From an uncultured Ruminococcus sp. (GTDB lineage: Bacteria > Bacillota > Clostridia > Oscillospirales > Ruminococcaceae), in contig CAJTYV010000001.1 in NCBI GenBank assembly GCA_910584195.1, forward strand, positions 254,818 through 318,817: DNA of 64,000 nt, read 5' to 3'. A model generated the notes under the pieces. It saw nothing but the letters and a program-made list of their open reading frames with translations. It was not told the origin of the DNA and did no database searches. This document shows, piece by piece, positions 1 to 8,451 of the stretch. The position numbers were made by a program, and so were the translations under genes. How positions within the stretch are numbered: position 1 is the stretch's first letter; each line of letters starts with the position of its first letter.

Positions 1-479
1 ATTTTTATACTCTTATTGACGATGCAGTTGCCCGTGTTATACGTTCCAACGGAGGATATATCTGGGCTTGCAAAAACTATGACGGAGACGTAATGTCTGA
101 TATGGTTTCAACTGCTTACGGTTCGCTTGCTATGATGACATCTGTTCTTGTATCTCCTGACGGCATTTACGAATATGAAGCGGCACACGGCACTGTACAG
201 CGTCATTACTATAAGTATCTCAAGGGCGAAGAAACATCTACCAACTCTGTTGCTACTATTTTTGCATGGTCCGGCGCACTCCGCAAACGGGGAGAACTTG
301 ACGAAACTCCGGAACTATGCGAATTCGCGGATAAACTTGAAAAAGCTACCGTTCAAACTATTGAAAGCGGAATTATGACAGGCGATCTTTACCTTATTTC
401 CAAGCTTGAAAACAAGAAAAAGGTTGACTCTAAAACATTCCTTGAAGAAATCAAGGTAAATCTCGATAAGCTTATTTAA
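1..479 (+). CDS. icd: NADP-dependent isocitrate dehydrogenase, C-terminal part
   Basis: Partial gene cut by the window start. The frame is open from base 3 and reads YTLIDDAVARVIRS, then GGYIWACKNYDGD and DMVSTAYGSLAMMTS, ending at TAA 477-479. The run of VSPDGIYEYEAAHGTVQRHY with the following STNSVATIFAWS is the C-terminal cofactor and active-site region of the eukaryote-like homodimeric NADP isocitrate dehydrogenases. The enzyme oxidises isocitrate to 2-oxoglutarate in the cytoplasm. In an anaerobe without a full TCA cycle it serves glutamate synthesis and NADPH supply. About 158 residues of an expected 400 or so are present. Rex follows 288 bp downstream on the same strand. Family assignment is firm; cofactor preference is inferred from the family. 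Confidence 0.93.
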   Translation, partial: FYTLIDDAVARVIRSNGGYIWACKNYDGDVMSDMVSTAYGSLAMMTSVLVSPDGIYEYEAAHGTVQRHYYKYLKGEETSTNSVATIFAWSGALRKRGELDETPELCEFADKLEKATVQTIESGIMTGDLYLISKLENKKKVDSKTFLEEIKVNLDKLI

Positions 480-484
480 AGAGG

Positions 485-555
485 AACGCTGACTATGAAC
501 TGCGCCCTCTCCGCACATTCCAAATGCAGGTCAGCTCGCAGTTCAGTCAGCGGTT
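485..555 (+). terminator. Imperfect hairpin after isocitrate dehydrogenase
   Basis: Left arm 485-504 (AACGCTGACTATGAACTGCG) pairs with right arm 537-555 with small bulges. It lies 5 bp past the icd stop. No clean T-tract follows, so it may be a transcript-end or stabilising hairpin rather than a strong intrinsic terminator. Confidence 0.4.
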
Positions 556-585
556 TCCAAGAATACATATCTGTAAATACAGATT

Positions 586-745
586 TATACTCGCCGCTAT
601 TGCAAAATGTCCAAAGGATGCCGAACAGAAATTTTGTATGTTAAAGCGGAGGAGAAAAGCATACTGTCGTATGGTAACGACGACAACGCAGAAAGACAAA
701 ATTTGTGTCAGCATAACTGGATATTTTGTAACAGCGGCGAGTATA
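586..745 (+). repeat. Long-hairpin element in the rex leader
   Basis: Arms 586-612 and 719-745 are inverted repeats matching at 24 of 27 positions. A second inner pair (about 618-637 with 697-715) continues the stem. The exact centre (661-672) is ATACTGTCGTAT. The same centre occurs in the elements at 50006, 50836 and 55338. The element ends about 8 bp before the GGGAGG ribosome site of rex, so it would be in the rex 5' leader if transcription starts upstream. Mobile repeat or structured RNA; function unknown. Confidence 0.7.
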
Positions 746-767
746 TGTATTCCGGGAGGGCTAAATA

Positions 768-1409
768 ATGTCAAAAAACACAATTTCTAATTCCGTTATC
801 AGACGTTTACCGAGATACCACCGTTTTCTCGGTGAATTGGAAGCCAACGGATATGTTCGGATCTCTTCGAGAGAACTTGCCGAAAAAATGGGACTTACCG
901 CTTCTCAGATACGTCAGGACTTTAATTGTTTCGGTGAATTCGGTCAGCAGGGTTACGGCTATAATGTCAGTGCTCTCAAAGGAGAGATTGGAAGAATATT
1001 GGGGCTTGACAGAGTGACCCCAATGATACTGCTCGGTGCAGGCAACCTCGGAAGAGCTATCGCTTCCCATGTTGATTTTCGCAGCAAAGGCTTTGAGCTG
1101 ATCGGCATTTTTGATTCAAGCAAAGAGATTATCGGCAAAAAAATCGGCGATATCACTATATCAGATATAAGCGAACTTGATGCTTTTTGCAGCAAAACAA
1201 AACCTCAGGGAGCTGTTCTCTGTATTCCAAAAGAGGCTGCTGCAAAGGAAATAGAAAAACTTATTGGATTTGGAATACGGGCTTTCTGGAATTTCACTCA
1301 CTATGACCTGCGTATTGACCATGCGGATATTGCGGTGGAAAACGTTCACCTTGGCGACAGCCTTGCTACATTATCCTATCGTCTCAATCCGAACAGCAAC
1401 GTTTGTTAA
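768..1409 (+). CDS. rex: Redox-sensing transcriptional repressor Rex
   Basis: This 213-residue protein has the normal Rex length. The N-terminal winged helix (about 10-75) contains SSRELAEKMGLTASQIRQD followed by FGEFGQQGYGYNV, the Rex signature. The Rossmann domain starts with ILLGAGNLGRAI (about 87-98) and binds NAD(H). The C-terminal FWNFTHYDL segment matches the domain-swapped dimer region. Rex leaves its operators when NADH/NAD+ rises, releasing fermentation genes. GGGAGG lies just before the ATG. It stands at the head of the fumarase/Hdr-Flx/fumarate-reductase block and plausibly controls it (inference). I could not find a convincing TTGTTAA-N4-TTAACAA operator in front of fumC or hdrB. 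Confidence 0.95.
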   Translation: MSKNTISNSVIRRLPRYHRFLGELEANGYVRISSRELAEKMGLTASQIRQDFNCFGEFGQQGYGYNVSALKGEIGRILGLDRVTPMILLGAGNLGRAIASHVDFRSKGFELIGIFDSSKEIIGKKIGDITISDISELDAFCSKTKPQGAVLCIPKEAAAKEIEKLIGFGIRAFWNFTHYDLRIDHADIAVENVHLGDSLATLSYRLNPNSNVC

Positions 1410-1471
1410 AAAAATCACTAACTTTTGGAAAGTGAATAAATAAATTCTTTAATTAAAGGTGGTAACTTTAA

Positions 1472-2848
1472 ATGGATTATCGTATTGAACATGACTCTAT
1501 GGGAGAGGTCAGAGTACCTGCTGATAAATACTGGGCAGCTCAGACCGAACGAAGTCACGAAAATTTTCTTATCGGAGTTGGTATAGAGACTATGCCTCGT
1601 GAGATAACTCACGCTTTCGGTATTTTAAAAAAGGCTGCTGCTATTGCAAATCATGAGCTTCGTCCCGAAAAAATGACGGATGAAAAGCTTTCCGCAATTT
1701 CTCAGGCTTGCGACGAGGTGATCAGCGGTTCTCTCAACGATCATTTTCCGCTTGTCGTATGGCAGACAGGCAGCGGAACTCAATCCAATATGAATGCTAA
1801 CGAGGTAATTGCCAACCGCGGAAATGAAATTGCCGGAAGCAAACTTCTTCATCCAAATGATGACATTAATATGAGCCAGTCATCAAACGACACATTCCCT
1901 ACGGCAATGCACATTGCCGCTGTAATAGCAATTGAAGATAAGGTCATTCCAGCTGTTAACACGCTCATTGATACTTTTAAAAGACTTGAAGCTGAAAACG
2001 ACGGTATCGTAAAAAGCGGACGCACACATCTTCAGGACGCTACTCCCATTAAGTTCTCTCAGGAAATAAGCGGCTGGAGAGCGTCTCTTGAAAAAGATAA
2101 GAAAATGATACTTTCTTCCTGCGAAGAGCTTAAAGAACTTGCTCTCGGCGGAACTGCCGTTGGTACAGGACTCAATGCTCCGAAAGGATTTGCCGAAAAA
2201 TCTGCAGCTGCTATAAGCGAACTTACAGGGAAGAAGTTTATTACAGCCGAAAATAAGTTCCACTCGCTTACTTCGAAGGACGAAATCGTTTTCGCTCACG
2301 GCGCATTAAAAGCTTTGGCTGCCGATATGATGAAAATAGCAAACGATGTACGCTGGCTGGCTTCGGGTCCCCGTGACGGTCTCGGAGAAATATTCATTCC
2401 CGAAAATGAACCCGGTTCATCTATCATGCCCGGCAAAGTAAATCCTACTCAATGTGAACAGGCTACAATGGTTGCGGTACAGGTAATGGGCAATGATGTA
2501 GCCGTTGGAATGGCAGCTTCTCAGGGTAACTTTGAACTTAACGTATTTATGCCCGTTTGTGCATATAATTTCTTACAGTCGGCTCGTCTGCTTGCCGAAT
2601 CAATAATGTCCTTCAACAAAAACTGCGCCGTCGGCATTAAGGCAAACAAGGAGAAAATGCATCATAACCTGCATAATTCCCTTATGCTCGTTACTGCGCT
2701 CAATCCCTACATCGGCTATGAAAATGCCGCTAAAACCGCAAAAAAAGCTTTCAAGGACAATATTTCACTTAAAGAAGCCTGCGTGGAGCTTGGATTCCTC
2801 ACGGAAGAAAAATTCGATGAGGTTTTCCATCCCGAGCAAATGGCGTAA
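1472..2848 (+). CDS. fumC: Fumarate hydratase, class II
   Basis: This 458-residue protein is the usual size for the homotetrameric, iron-free fumarase of the aspartase/fumarase superfamily. Visible signatures are TGSGTQSNMNANEVIANR (residues about 95-112), SQSSNDTFPTAMHIA (about 136-150), SGRTHLQDATPIKFSQE (about 179-195) and the substrate loop GSSIMPGKVNPTQCE (about 312-326). It interconverts malate and fumarate. AAAGGTGG precedes the ATG. It sits 62 bp after rex and 22 bp before hdrB, so it is probably co-transcribed with the Hdr-Flx genes and would feed fumarate to the downstream reductase. Class II rather than the oxygen-sensitive iron-sulfur fumarase is notable in an anaerobe but not rare. 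Confidence 0.95.
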   Translation: MDYRIEHDSMGEVRVPADKYWAAQTERSHENFLIGVGIETMPREITHAFGILKKAAAIANHELRPEKMTDEKLSAISQACDEVISGSLNDHFPLVVWQTGSGTQSNMNANEVIANRGNEIAGSKLLHPNDDINMSQSSNDTFPTAMHIAAVIAIEDKVIPAVNTLIDTFKRLEAENDGIVKSGRTHLQDATPIKFSQEISGWRASLEKDKKMILSSCEELKELALGGTAVGTGLNAPKGFAEKSAAAISELTGKKFITAENKFHSLTSKDEIVFAHGALKALAADMMKIANDVRWLASGPRDGLGEIFIPENEPGSSIMPGKVNPTQCEQATMVAVQVMGNDVAVGMAASQGNFELNVFMPVCAYNFLQSARLLAESIMSFNKNCAVGIKANKEKMHHNLHNSLMLVTALNPYIGYENAAKTAKKAFKDNISLKEACVELGFLTEEKFDEVFHPEQMA

Positions 2849-2870
2849 TCTGTCATGAAAGGAAGATATT

Positions 2871-3665
2871 ATGCAGACATTTACATACTATCCCGGCTGT
2901 ACGCTGAGAACTAAGGCCAAGGATCTTGACGCTTACGCAAGAAAGTCTGCCGAAGCTCTTGGAATCAGCCTTGTCGAGCCTGAAAACTGGCAGTGCTGCG
3001 GCGGAGCGTACACATCGGCAACAAACGAGCCTGCTACAAAACTTTCCGCCGTAAGAACTCTTATGGCTGCTAAAGAAACAGAGGGACTCGTTACCGTATG
3101 CTCCGCATGTCATAATGTCATTAAACAGACTAACTATGATATTTCCCGTAATGAGGCTATGGCTGTCAAAGTACAGAGATACCTCGGTCTGGAAGAAGCT
3201 TACACAGGTGATACCAAGGTATATCATTATCTCGAACTGCTCCGAGACGTTGTAGGCTTTGACAATCTTAAAACCAAGGTTGTGAATCCTTTAAAAAACA
3301 AGAAGATCGCCGCTTATTACGGCTGTCTCCTGCTCCGCCCGTCTAAGGCACTTGCTATGGACGATCCGGAAAATCCAACGATTATGGAAGATTTCATCAG
3401 AGCGATAGGCGGAACTCCCGTTATCTACGCTCAGAGGAACGAGTGCTGCGGCGGTTACATCACATTGGAGGATAAAGCTCAGGCGGCTAAACGAAGCAAT
3501 GCAGTTATGGAATCAGCCGAAAGCATGGGAGCAGATATGATAATAACAGCTTGTCCGCTTTGTCTGTACAACCTGAAAAAAAATTCAGGCAGCAGTCTGC
3601 CTGTGTACTACTTCACAGAGCTTCTTGCGGAAGCTTTAGGTTTGAAGGAGGTCAGCAATGAATAA
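2871..3665 (+). CDS. hdrB: Heterodisulfide reductase subunit B-like protein (CCG domains)
   Basis: 264 residues with two intact CCG modules. The first has PGCTLRTKAKDL, then WQCCGGAYTS, then CSACHNV. The second has YYGCLLLRP, then NECCGGYITL, then TACPLCLYNL. In methanogen HdrB each CX30-40CCGX30-40CXXC motif holds a noncubane [4Fe-4S] cluster that reduces a disulfide. In bacteria the natural partner is unknown and is usually taken to be a protein thiol or another acceptor. The start overlaps nothing and the stop overlaps hdrC by 8 bp, showing translational coupling. The protein is soluble, with no membrane segment. Both active-site motifs look functional, so a real thiol/disulfide or electron-relay role is expected here. 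Confidence 0.92.
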   Translation: MQTFTYYPGCTLRTKAKDLDAYARKSAEALGISLVEPENWQCCGGAYTSATNEPATKLSAVRTLMAAKETEGLVTVCSACHNVIKQTNYDISRNEAMAVKVQRYLGLEEAYTGDTKVYHYLELLRDVVGFDNLKTKVVNPLKNKKIAAYYGCLLLRPSKALAMDDPENPTIMEDFIRAIGGTPVIYAQRNECCGGYITLEDKAQAAKRSNAVMESAESMGADMIITACPLCLYNLKKNSGSSLPVYYFTELLAEALGLKEVSNE

Positions 3666-4041
3666 GAACGAAAAGGACTGGATAGATATTACAAGCGGAG
3701 TAAACGTCCGCAAGTGTATGAGATGCGGAAAATGCTCGGCGACTTGTCCCTCATATGATGAAATGGAATATCATCCTCATCAGTTTGTTTATATGGTCGA
3801 AAAGGGAAACATAGAGCCGCTTTTGAACTCAAAATCTCTGTACAAATGCCTGACCTGCTTCGCCTGCGTTGAAAGGTGTCCGCGCGGCGTTGAGCCTGCA
3901 AAGGTCGTTGAGGCTGTACGTCTCACGGCAGTCCGCAAACAAGGGAACAATCACCTGCTTCCCGACCAAATACCCGATATGCTCGATGACGATCTTCCGC
4001 AGCAGGCGATCGTTACGGCATTCAGAAAATACACAAAGTAA
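3658..4041 (+). CDS. hdrC: Heterodisulfide reductase subunit C-like ferredoxin protein
   Basis: 127 residues with two [4Fe-4S] motifs, CMRCGKCSATCP (about 21-32) and CLTCFACVERCPRGVEP (about 64-80), the standard HdrC layout. HdrC passes electrons from HdrA to the CCG clusters of HdrB. It starts inside the end of hdrB (8-bp overlap; GGAGG inside hdrB serves as its ribosome site) and is followed 12 bp later by hdrA with its own AAGGAGG. The order hdrB-hdrC-hdrA differs from the hdrC-hdrB-hdrA order I recall for some sulfate reducers. Confidence 0.93.
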   Translation: MNKNEKDWIDITSGVNVRKCMRCGKCSATCPSYDEMEYHPHQFVYMVEKGNIEPLLNSKSLYKCLTCFACVERCPRGVEPAKVVEAVRLTAVRKQGNNHLLPDQIPDMLDDDLPQQAIVTAFRKYTK

Positions 4042-4053
4042 GGAGGAGCGGCT

Positions 4054-6045
4054 ATGCAGAAAATAGGTGTTTTTGTCTGCCATTGCGGTACTAATATCGC
4101 TGCTACGGTAGACGTTAAAGCTGTTGCAGAGGCTCTTTCCCATGAGCCGGGAGTAGTCATCTCTCAGGATTATCAATACATGTGCTCCGAATCAGGACAG
4201 GAACTTGTAAAAAATGCAATCAAAGAACACGGACTGACAGGAGTCGTTGTATGCTCCTGCTCGCCGAGAATGCATGAAAATACATTCAGAAAAGCGGCAG
4301 CTTCCGCAGGACTTAACCCATATCTTGTAGAGATCGCAAATATCCGCGAACAATGCTCCTGGATCCACAAGGATATTGCCTCCGCTACGGATAAAGCCGT
4401 TATCCTCGGAAAAGCGGCTGTTGCTAAAGTCCACCTGAATACGCCTCTCACAGCAGGAGAAAGTCCGGTTGTAAAGCGTGCGCTTGTTATAGGCGGCGGA
4501 ATAGCGGGAATACAAACGGCTCTTGATATTGCCGAAGCCGGATTTGACGTTGACATTGTTGAAAAAGAACCTACTATCGGCGGAAAAATGGCTCAGATCG
4601 ACAAAACCTTCCCCACACTCGACTGTGCCGCATGTATACTTACCCCTAAAATGGTAGAGGCTGCTCAGAACGAACATATCACTATCCATTCTTTCAGCGA
4701 AATCAGCGATGTCAAGGGTTTTGTGGGCAACTTTACCGTTACTATAAAGAAAAAGGCACGTTACGTTGACGAAACAAAATGTACCGGATGCGGACTTTGT
4801 ACCGAAAAATGCCCTATGAAAAAAGTTCCCAACGAATTCAATATGGGACTTGACAACAGGACAGCCGTATATATTCCTTTTGCTCAGGCAGTTCCGAAAG
4901 TAGCAACAATTGATCCGAATTACTGTATGATGCTGAAAAACGGCAAGTGCGGCGTATGTTCAAAGGTCTGCTCGGTCGGCGCGATCGACTATAAGCAGAA
5001 AGATAAGCTTATAGAACAAAAATACGGCGCAATCGTTGTCGCTACAGGTTTCAATCCCATTAAGCTCGACAAATACGATGAATTTGCATACAGCTTCTGC
5101 CCCGATGTCGTTACGTCTCTTGAACTTGAAAGACTTATGAACGCAGCAGGTCCTAACGGAGGAACGCTGCTTCGTCCCTCTGACAAAACTCATCCTCATA
5201 CAATCGTTTTCGTACAGTGCGTTGGTTCGCGGTGCGATGATGAAAAGGGCAAACAATACTGCTCTAAGATCTGCTGTATGTACACCGCAAAACACGCTAT
5301 GCTTATCCGTGAGAAATACCCGGATACAGAGGTTTACGTATTTTACATAGATGTGCGTACACCCGGAAAGAATTTCGACGAATTCTACCGCCGTGCAGTT
5401 GAACAGTACAACGTTCATTATATCAAAGGAATGGTCGGCAAGGTAACCCCAAAAGCTGACGGCAAAATTGATGTTCAGGCTTCTGATCTTATTTCAAACG
5501 AACAGCTTCACATCAACGCCGATATGGTAGTTCTTGCGGCGGCAATCGAGCCTGACAAGACCGCACGTCCTCTTGCTACCATGCTCACAACTCAGATGGA
5601 TACAAACGACTTCTTCACAGAAGCTCACCCGAAGCTGCGCCCCGTAGAATCGGCTACGGCAGGCATCTTCCTTTCGGGAGCATGTCAGGGTCCGAAGGAT
5701 ATTCCTGAAACTGTCGCTCAGGCAAGCGCCGCTGCGGCTAAGGCTATCGGACTTCTCTGCAAGAACAGCATTACATGCAATCCCTGCGTTGCTCATTCGG
5801 ACGAACTTATGTGCAACGGATGTTCAGCCTGCGAAAAGGTATGTCCTTACGGAGCTATAACATATCAGGATAAGGAATTCAGAATGCCTGACCGCTCCAC
5901 AGCAATACGCCGCGTTGCGAGCGTAAACCCTGCCGTATGTCAGGGCTGCGGCGCATGTACGGTAGCATGTCCTTCGGGAGCTATGGATCTTAACGGCTTC
6001 TCAAACAGTCAGATTATGGCGGAGGTAGACGCGATATGCAAGTAA
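4054..6045 (+). CDS. hdrA: Heterodisulfide reductase subunit A-like flavoprotein
   Basis: This 663-residue protein is the flavin core of the Hdr complex. The N-terminal domain (1-140) opens with VFVCHCG. FAD is bound at VIGGGIAGIQTALDIAEAG (about 147-165), followed by LDCAACILTPKM. Inserted ferredoxin motifs are CTGCGLCTEKCP (about 248-259) and CGVCSKVC. The C-terminal ferredoxin domain has CNGCSACEKVCPYGA and CQGCGACTVACPSGA. HdrA splits electron pairs between a high- and a low-potential acceptor (flavin-based bifurcation) in characterised relatives. It needs an electron input module, supplied here by FlxD and FlxABC. The last codons overlap flxD by 10 bp. The full set of cofactor motifs is present. 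Whether bifurcation really occurs here is inference from the family. Confidence 0.94.
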   Translation: MQKIGVFVCHCGTNIAATVDVKAVAEALSHEPGVVISQDYQYMCSESGQELVKNAIKEHGLTGVVVCSCSPRMHENTFRKAAASAGLNPYLVEIANIREQCSWIHKDIASATDKAVILGKAAVAKVHLNTPLTAGESPVVKRALVIGGGIAGIQTALDIAEAGFDVDIVEKEPTIGGKMAQIDKTFPTLDCAACILTPKMVEAAQNEHITIHSFSEISDVKGFVGNFTVTIKKKARYVDETKCTGCGLCTEKCPMKKVPNEFNMGLDNRTAVYIPFAQAVPKVATIDPNYCMMLKNGKCGVCSKVCSVGAIDYKQKDKLIEQKYGAIVVATGFNPIKLDKYDEFAYSFCPDVVTSLELERLMNAAGPNGGTLLRPSDKTHPHTIVFVQCVGSRCDDEKGKQYCSKICCMYTAKHAMLIREKYPDTEVYVFYIDVRTPGKNFDEFYRRAVEQYNVHYIKGMVGKVTPKADGKIDVQASDLISNEQLHINADMVVLAAAIEPDKTARPLATMLTTQMDTNDFFTEAHPKLRPVESATAGIFLSGACQGPKDIPETVAQASAAAAKAIGLLCKNSITCNPCVAHSDELMCNGCSACEKVCPYGAITYQDKEFRMPDRSTAIRRVASVNPAVCQGCGACTVACPSGAMDLNGFSNSQIMAEVDAICK

Positions 6046-6476
6046 ATGAAAATTTTGAACCTGTAGTAGTAGCATTCTGCTGTAACTGGTGTTCATATGC
6101 AGGTGCCGACCTTTCCGGTACCAACCGATTGAATTATCCCACAAACGTCAAGATCATCCGAGTCCCCTGCTCATGCAGAGTAAACCCGATGTTCATTCTC
6201 CGCGCTTTCCAGAGAGGTGCGGACGGCGTTATTCTTTGCGGCTGTCATCCCGGAGACTGTCACTACACTTCGGGAAACTATTTCACAAGAAGAAGAATCA
6301 CGCTTCTTTACAGTATGCTTGATTTTCTCGGTATTGAGCGAAGCAGAACACGTCTTGAATGGGTCTCGGCAGCCGAGGGCGCAAAGTTTGCGGCTGTTAT
6401 GAATCAGTTCGTTGAGGACGTTAAAAAGCTTGGCCCTAACCGTAGATTGGAGGATCTGAGATGCAGGAAGCAATAA
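6036..6476 (+). CDS. flxD: MvhD/FlxD-type [2Fe-2S] electron-transfer subunit
   Basis: 146 residues. VVAFCCNWCSYAGAD at the start, VPCSCRV near 45 and CGCHPGDCHY near 69 are the conserved cysteine motifs of the hydrogenase delta (MvhD) family. In methanogens MvhD links hydrogenase to HdrA. In FlxABCD-HdrABC complexes its homologue FlxD links the NADH-oxidising FlxABC to HdrA. It overlaps hdrA by 10 bp and the next gene by 16 bp. No hydrogenase large or small subunit lies in the cluster, so hydrogen is not the obvious electron donor here and NAD(P)H through FlxA is. Confidence 0.92.
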   Translation: MQVNENFEPVVVAFCCNWCSYAGADLSGTNRLNYPTNVKIIRVPCSCRVNPMFILRAFQRGADGVILCGCHPGDCHYTSGNYFTRRRITLLYSMLDFLGIERSRTRLEWVSAAEGAKFAAVMNQFVEDVKKLGPNRRLEDLRCRKQ

Positions 6477-7432
6477 TCAAAAGAGCAAAGGAGCTGCTTG
6501 CAGACGGCACGGTCAATCGTGTTATGGGCTGGAAAAAGGGCGAATTTGCCTACGATGCAACACCTGCCGTTTTTGAAACGGCGAAAGAAATCGACAGGGA
6601 CTTTGTGTATAATGACTTCACTCAGAACAACCTGTCAAAATATCTAATCAAGGAATCACGGAAAGATGGAAAAATTCTTGCCCTGTTGAAACCCTGTGAC
6701 ACTTACAGCTTCAATCAGCTCGTTAAGGAACACAGAATTATCCGCGAGAATGTCTACGTTATCGGCATTCCCGGAGGTCCTAAAATAGATATTGAAAAAA
6801 TAAAGGCAAAGGGCATCACAGGTATACTCAGCGTGAAAAACGAGAATTATACTCTGAAAATCGAAACTCTTTACGGAGTTGAGACTATGCCTTTCTATGA
6901 AGCAGTAAGCGTTAAATGCGAAAGCTGCAAAAGCAAAAAGCACGTTGTATATGACGAACTTATCGGAGAGGACGGTGACGTCCTTGAATCCAACCGCTTC
7001 GATATGGTTGAAAAGCTTGAAAATATGACTGCTCAGGAACGTTACGATTTCTGGAGGAGCGAGCTTTCAAAGTGCATCCGCTGTAATGCCTGCCGTAATG
7101 TATGTCCTGCATGTACGTGCGAAAACTGCGTATTTGACAATCCTAAGTCAGGTATCGACCAAAAAGCGGCTGCCGATTCCTTTGAGGAAAATATGTTTCA
7201 CATTATCCGAGCTTTTCATGTAGCCGGAAGATGTACAGACTGCGGCGAATGCTCCAGAGTATGTCCTCAGAATATTCCGCTTCATCTGCTTAACAGAAAA
7301 TTTATTAAGGATATTAACTGCCTTTACGGCGAATATCAGGCAGGCGCTGACACTACTTCAAAAGCTCCTCTTACCGATTATAAAACAGACGACTGCGAAC
7401 CGTCTGTCGTTCATGAAAGGGGCGCTGAATAA
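6461..7432 (+). CDS. flxC: FlxC-like iron-sulfur subunit
   Basis: This 323-residue soluble protein has an N-terminal domain containing YLIKESRKDGKILALLKPCD. Its C-terminal ferredoxin part has CIRCNACRNVCPACTCENC (about 206-224) and CTDCGECSRVCPQ (about 259-271). This is the architecture of the FrhB/FdhB-like iron-sulfur proteins found as FlxC in flx-hdr operons. Its own GGAGG (about 6449) lies inside flxD, supporting the overlapping ATG. Its stop shares one base with the next start (TAATG). A relay role between FlxA/B and FlxD is inferred from the gene order D-C-B-A, which matches the described flxDCBA order. Confidence 0.85.
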   Translation: MQEAIIKRAKELLADGTVNRVMGWKKGEFAYDATPAVFETAKEIDRDFVYNDFTQNNLSKYLIKESRKDGKILALLKPCDTYSFNQLVKEHRIIRENVYVIGIPGGPKIDIEKIKAKGITGILSVKNENYTLKIETLYGVETMPFYEAVSVKCESCKSKKHVVYDELIGEDGDVLESNRFDMVEKLENMTAQERYDFWRSELSKCIRCNACRNVCPACTCENCVFDNPKSGIDQKAAADSFEENMFHIIRAFHVAGRCTDCGECSRVCPQNIPLHLLNRKFIKDINCLYGEYQAGADTTSKAPLTDYKTDDCEPSVVHERGAE

Positions 7433-8451
7433 TGCTTAAAATTTCTGCTTCAAATTTAAACTTGCTTTTTGACAGAATTGCCGGAAAACAGACCTTGTAT
7501 ATCCCGGTTGACCGCGAACCGAACACTTCCGAGTATAAAAAATACAAGAGCGGAATGATTATGAGCAAAGCTCTTAACACGGTTCGCAGCGCTAAGGACT
7601 TCTTCTTTCCGCAAACTGAAAATCTTGCCGAATTCAAAGTAAGCGGCAAAACTATTGAAGTCAAGGACATCCGTGAGGAAAACGAAGATTTCGTTGTATT
7701 CGGAGTACGTGCCTGCGATGCAAGGAGCTTCGGCATTCTCGATAAAGTATTTCTTTCAGAACCTGTTGACAGCTTCTACAAAAACCGCCGTGAACACGGT
7801 ACAATTGTAACAATGGCATGTACGCGTCCTTCTGAAACCTGCTTCTGCACGGCATTCGGTATTGACCCCACTGTTCCGGGAGGAGATGTTTCGGTATTCT
7901 TTGACGGAGAAAATTATTTCTTCCTTGATAATACGCCGAAAGGCGAAGCCTTTATAGCTTCGGTTTCCGATATGCTGGAGGACGGCGATGCTTCAAAGCT
8001 TGCAGAAGTTCAGGAAAATGCACGAAATACCATGAAAAAGCTTCCACTTGCAAATCTTTCGACCGATTCTTTCGGCGGAGACAGACTTATGGAGCACTTC
8101 AAATCAGAAAAATGGGCTGAACTTTCAGAATCCTGCATAGGCTGCGGCACATGTACTTTCGTATGCCCAACCTGCCAATGCTATGATATTCGTGACTTTG
8201 ACACTGGAAACGGCATAAAGCGTTTCCGCTGCTGGGATTCATGTATGTATTCTGATTTTACGAAAATGGCTCACGGAAATTCCAGAAACTCTCAGCTTGA
8301 ACGGTTCAGACAGCGTTTCATGCACAAGCTTGTATACTTTCCCGCAAACAACAACGGTGAATTCGGCTGTGTAGGCTGCGGACGCTGCTTGTCAAAATGC
8401 CCCATATCCATGAATATCGTTAAGGTTATGAAAGCGCTGGAGGATAAGTAA
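7432..8451 (+). CDS. flxB: FlxB-like iron-sulfur subunit (sulfhydrogenase beta / AsrA-like)
   Basis: 339 residues. The mid-region has VFGVRACDARSFGILD. The C-terminal motifs are CIGCGTCTFVCPTCQCYD (about 237-254), a CWDSCMYSDF segment, and CVGCGRCLSKCPI (about 314-326). This matches HydB of archaeal sulfhydrogenase, anaerobic sulfite reductase subunit A and FlxB. Such proteins pair with a FlxA/HydG/AsrB-type FAD-NAD(P)H subunit, which is the next gene. Both junctions are one-base TAATG overlaps, so stoichiometric translation is likely. No sulfite reductase catalytic subunit is nearby, which argues for Flx rather than Asr. Confidence 0.87.
   Translation: MLKISASNLNLLFDRIAGKQTLYIPVDREPNTSEYKKYKSGMIMSKALNTVRSAKDFFFPQTENLAEFKVSGKTIEVKDIREENEDFVVFGVRACDARSFGILDKVFLSEPVDSFYKNRREHGTIVTMACTRPSETCFCTAFGIDPTVPGGDVSVFFDGENYFFLDNTPKGEAFIASVSDMLEDGDASKLAEVQENARNTMKKLPLANLSTDSFGGDRLMEHFKSEKWAELSESCIGCGTCTFVCPTCQCYDIRDFDTGNGIKRFRCWDSCMYSDFTKMAHGNSRNSQLERFRQRFMHKLVYFPANNNGEFGCVGCGRCLSKCPISMNIVKVMKALEDK

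Noticed and set aside
524..790. 88-codon open frame between icd and rex
   Set aside because: It lies across the long-hairpin repeat and overlaps the rex start; no ribosome site and no protein-like pattern.
1410..1471. Rex operator in front of fumC
   Set aside because: TCACTaac..AGTGA is a weak palindrome and does not match the known clostridial Rex site.
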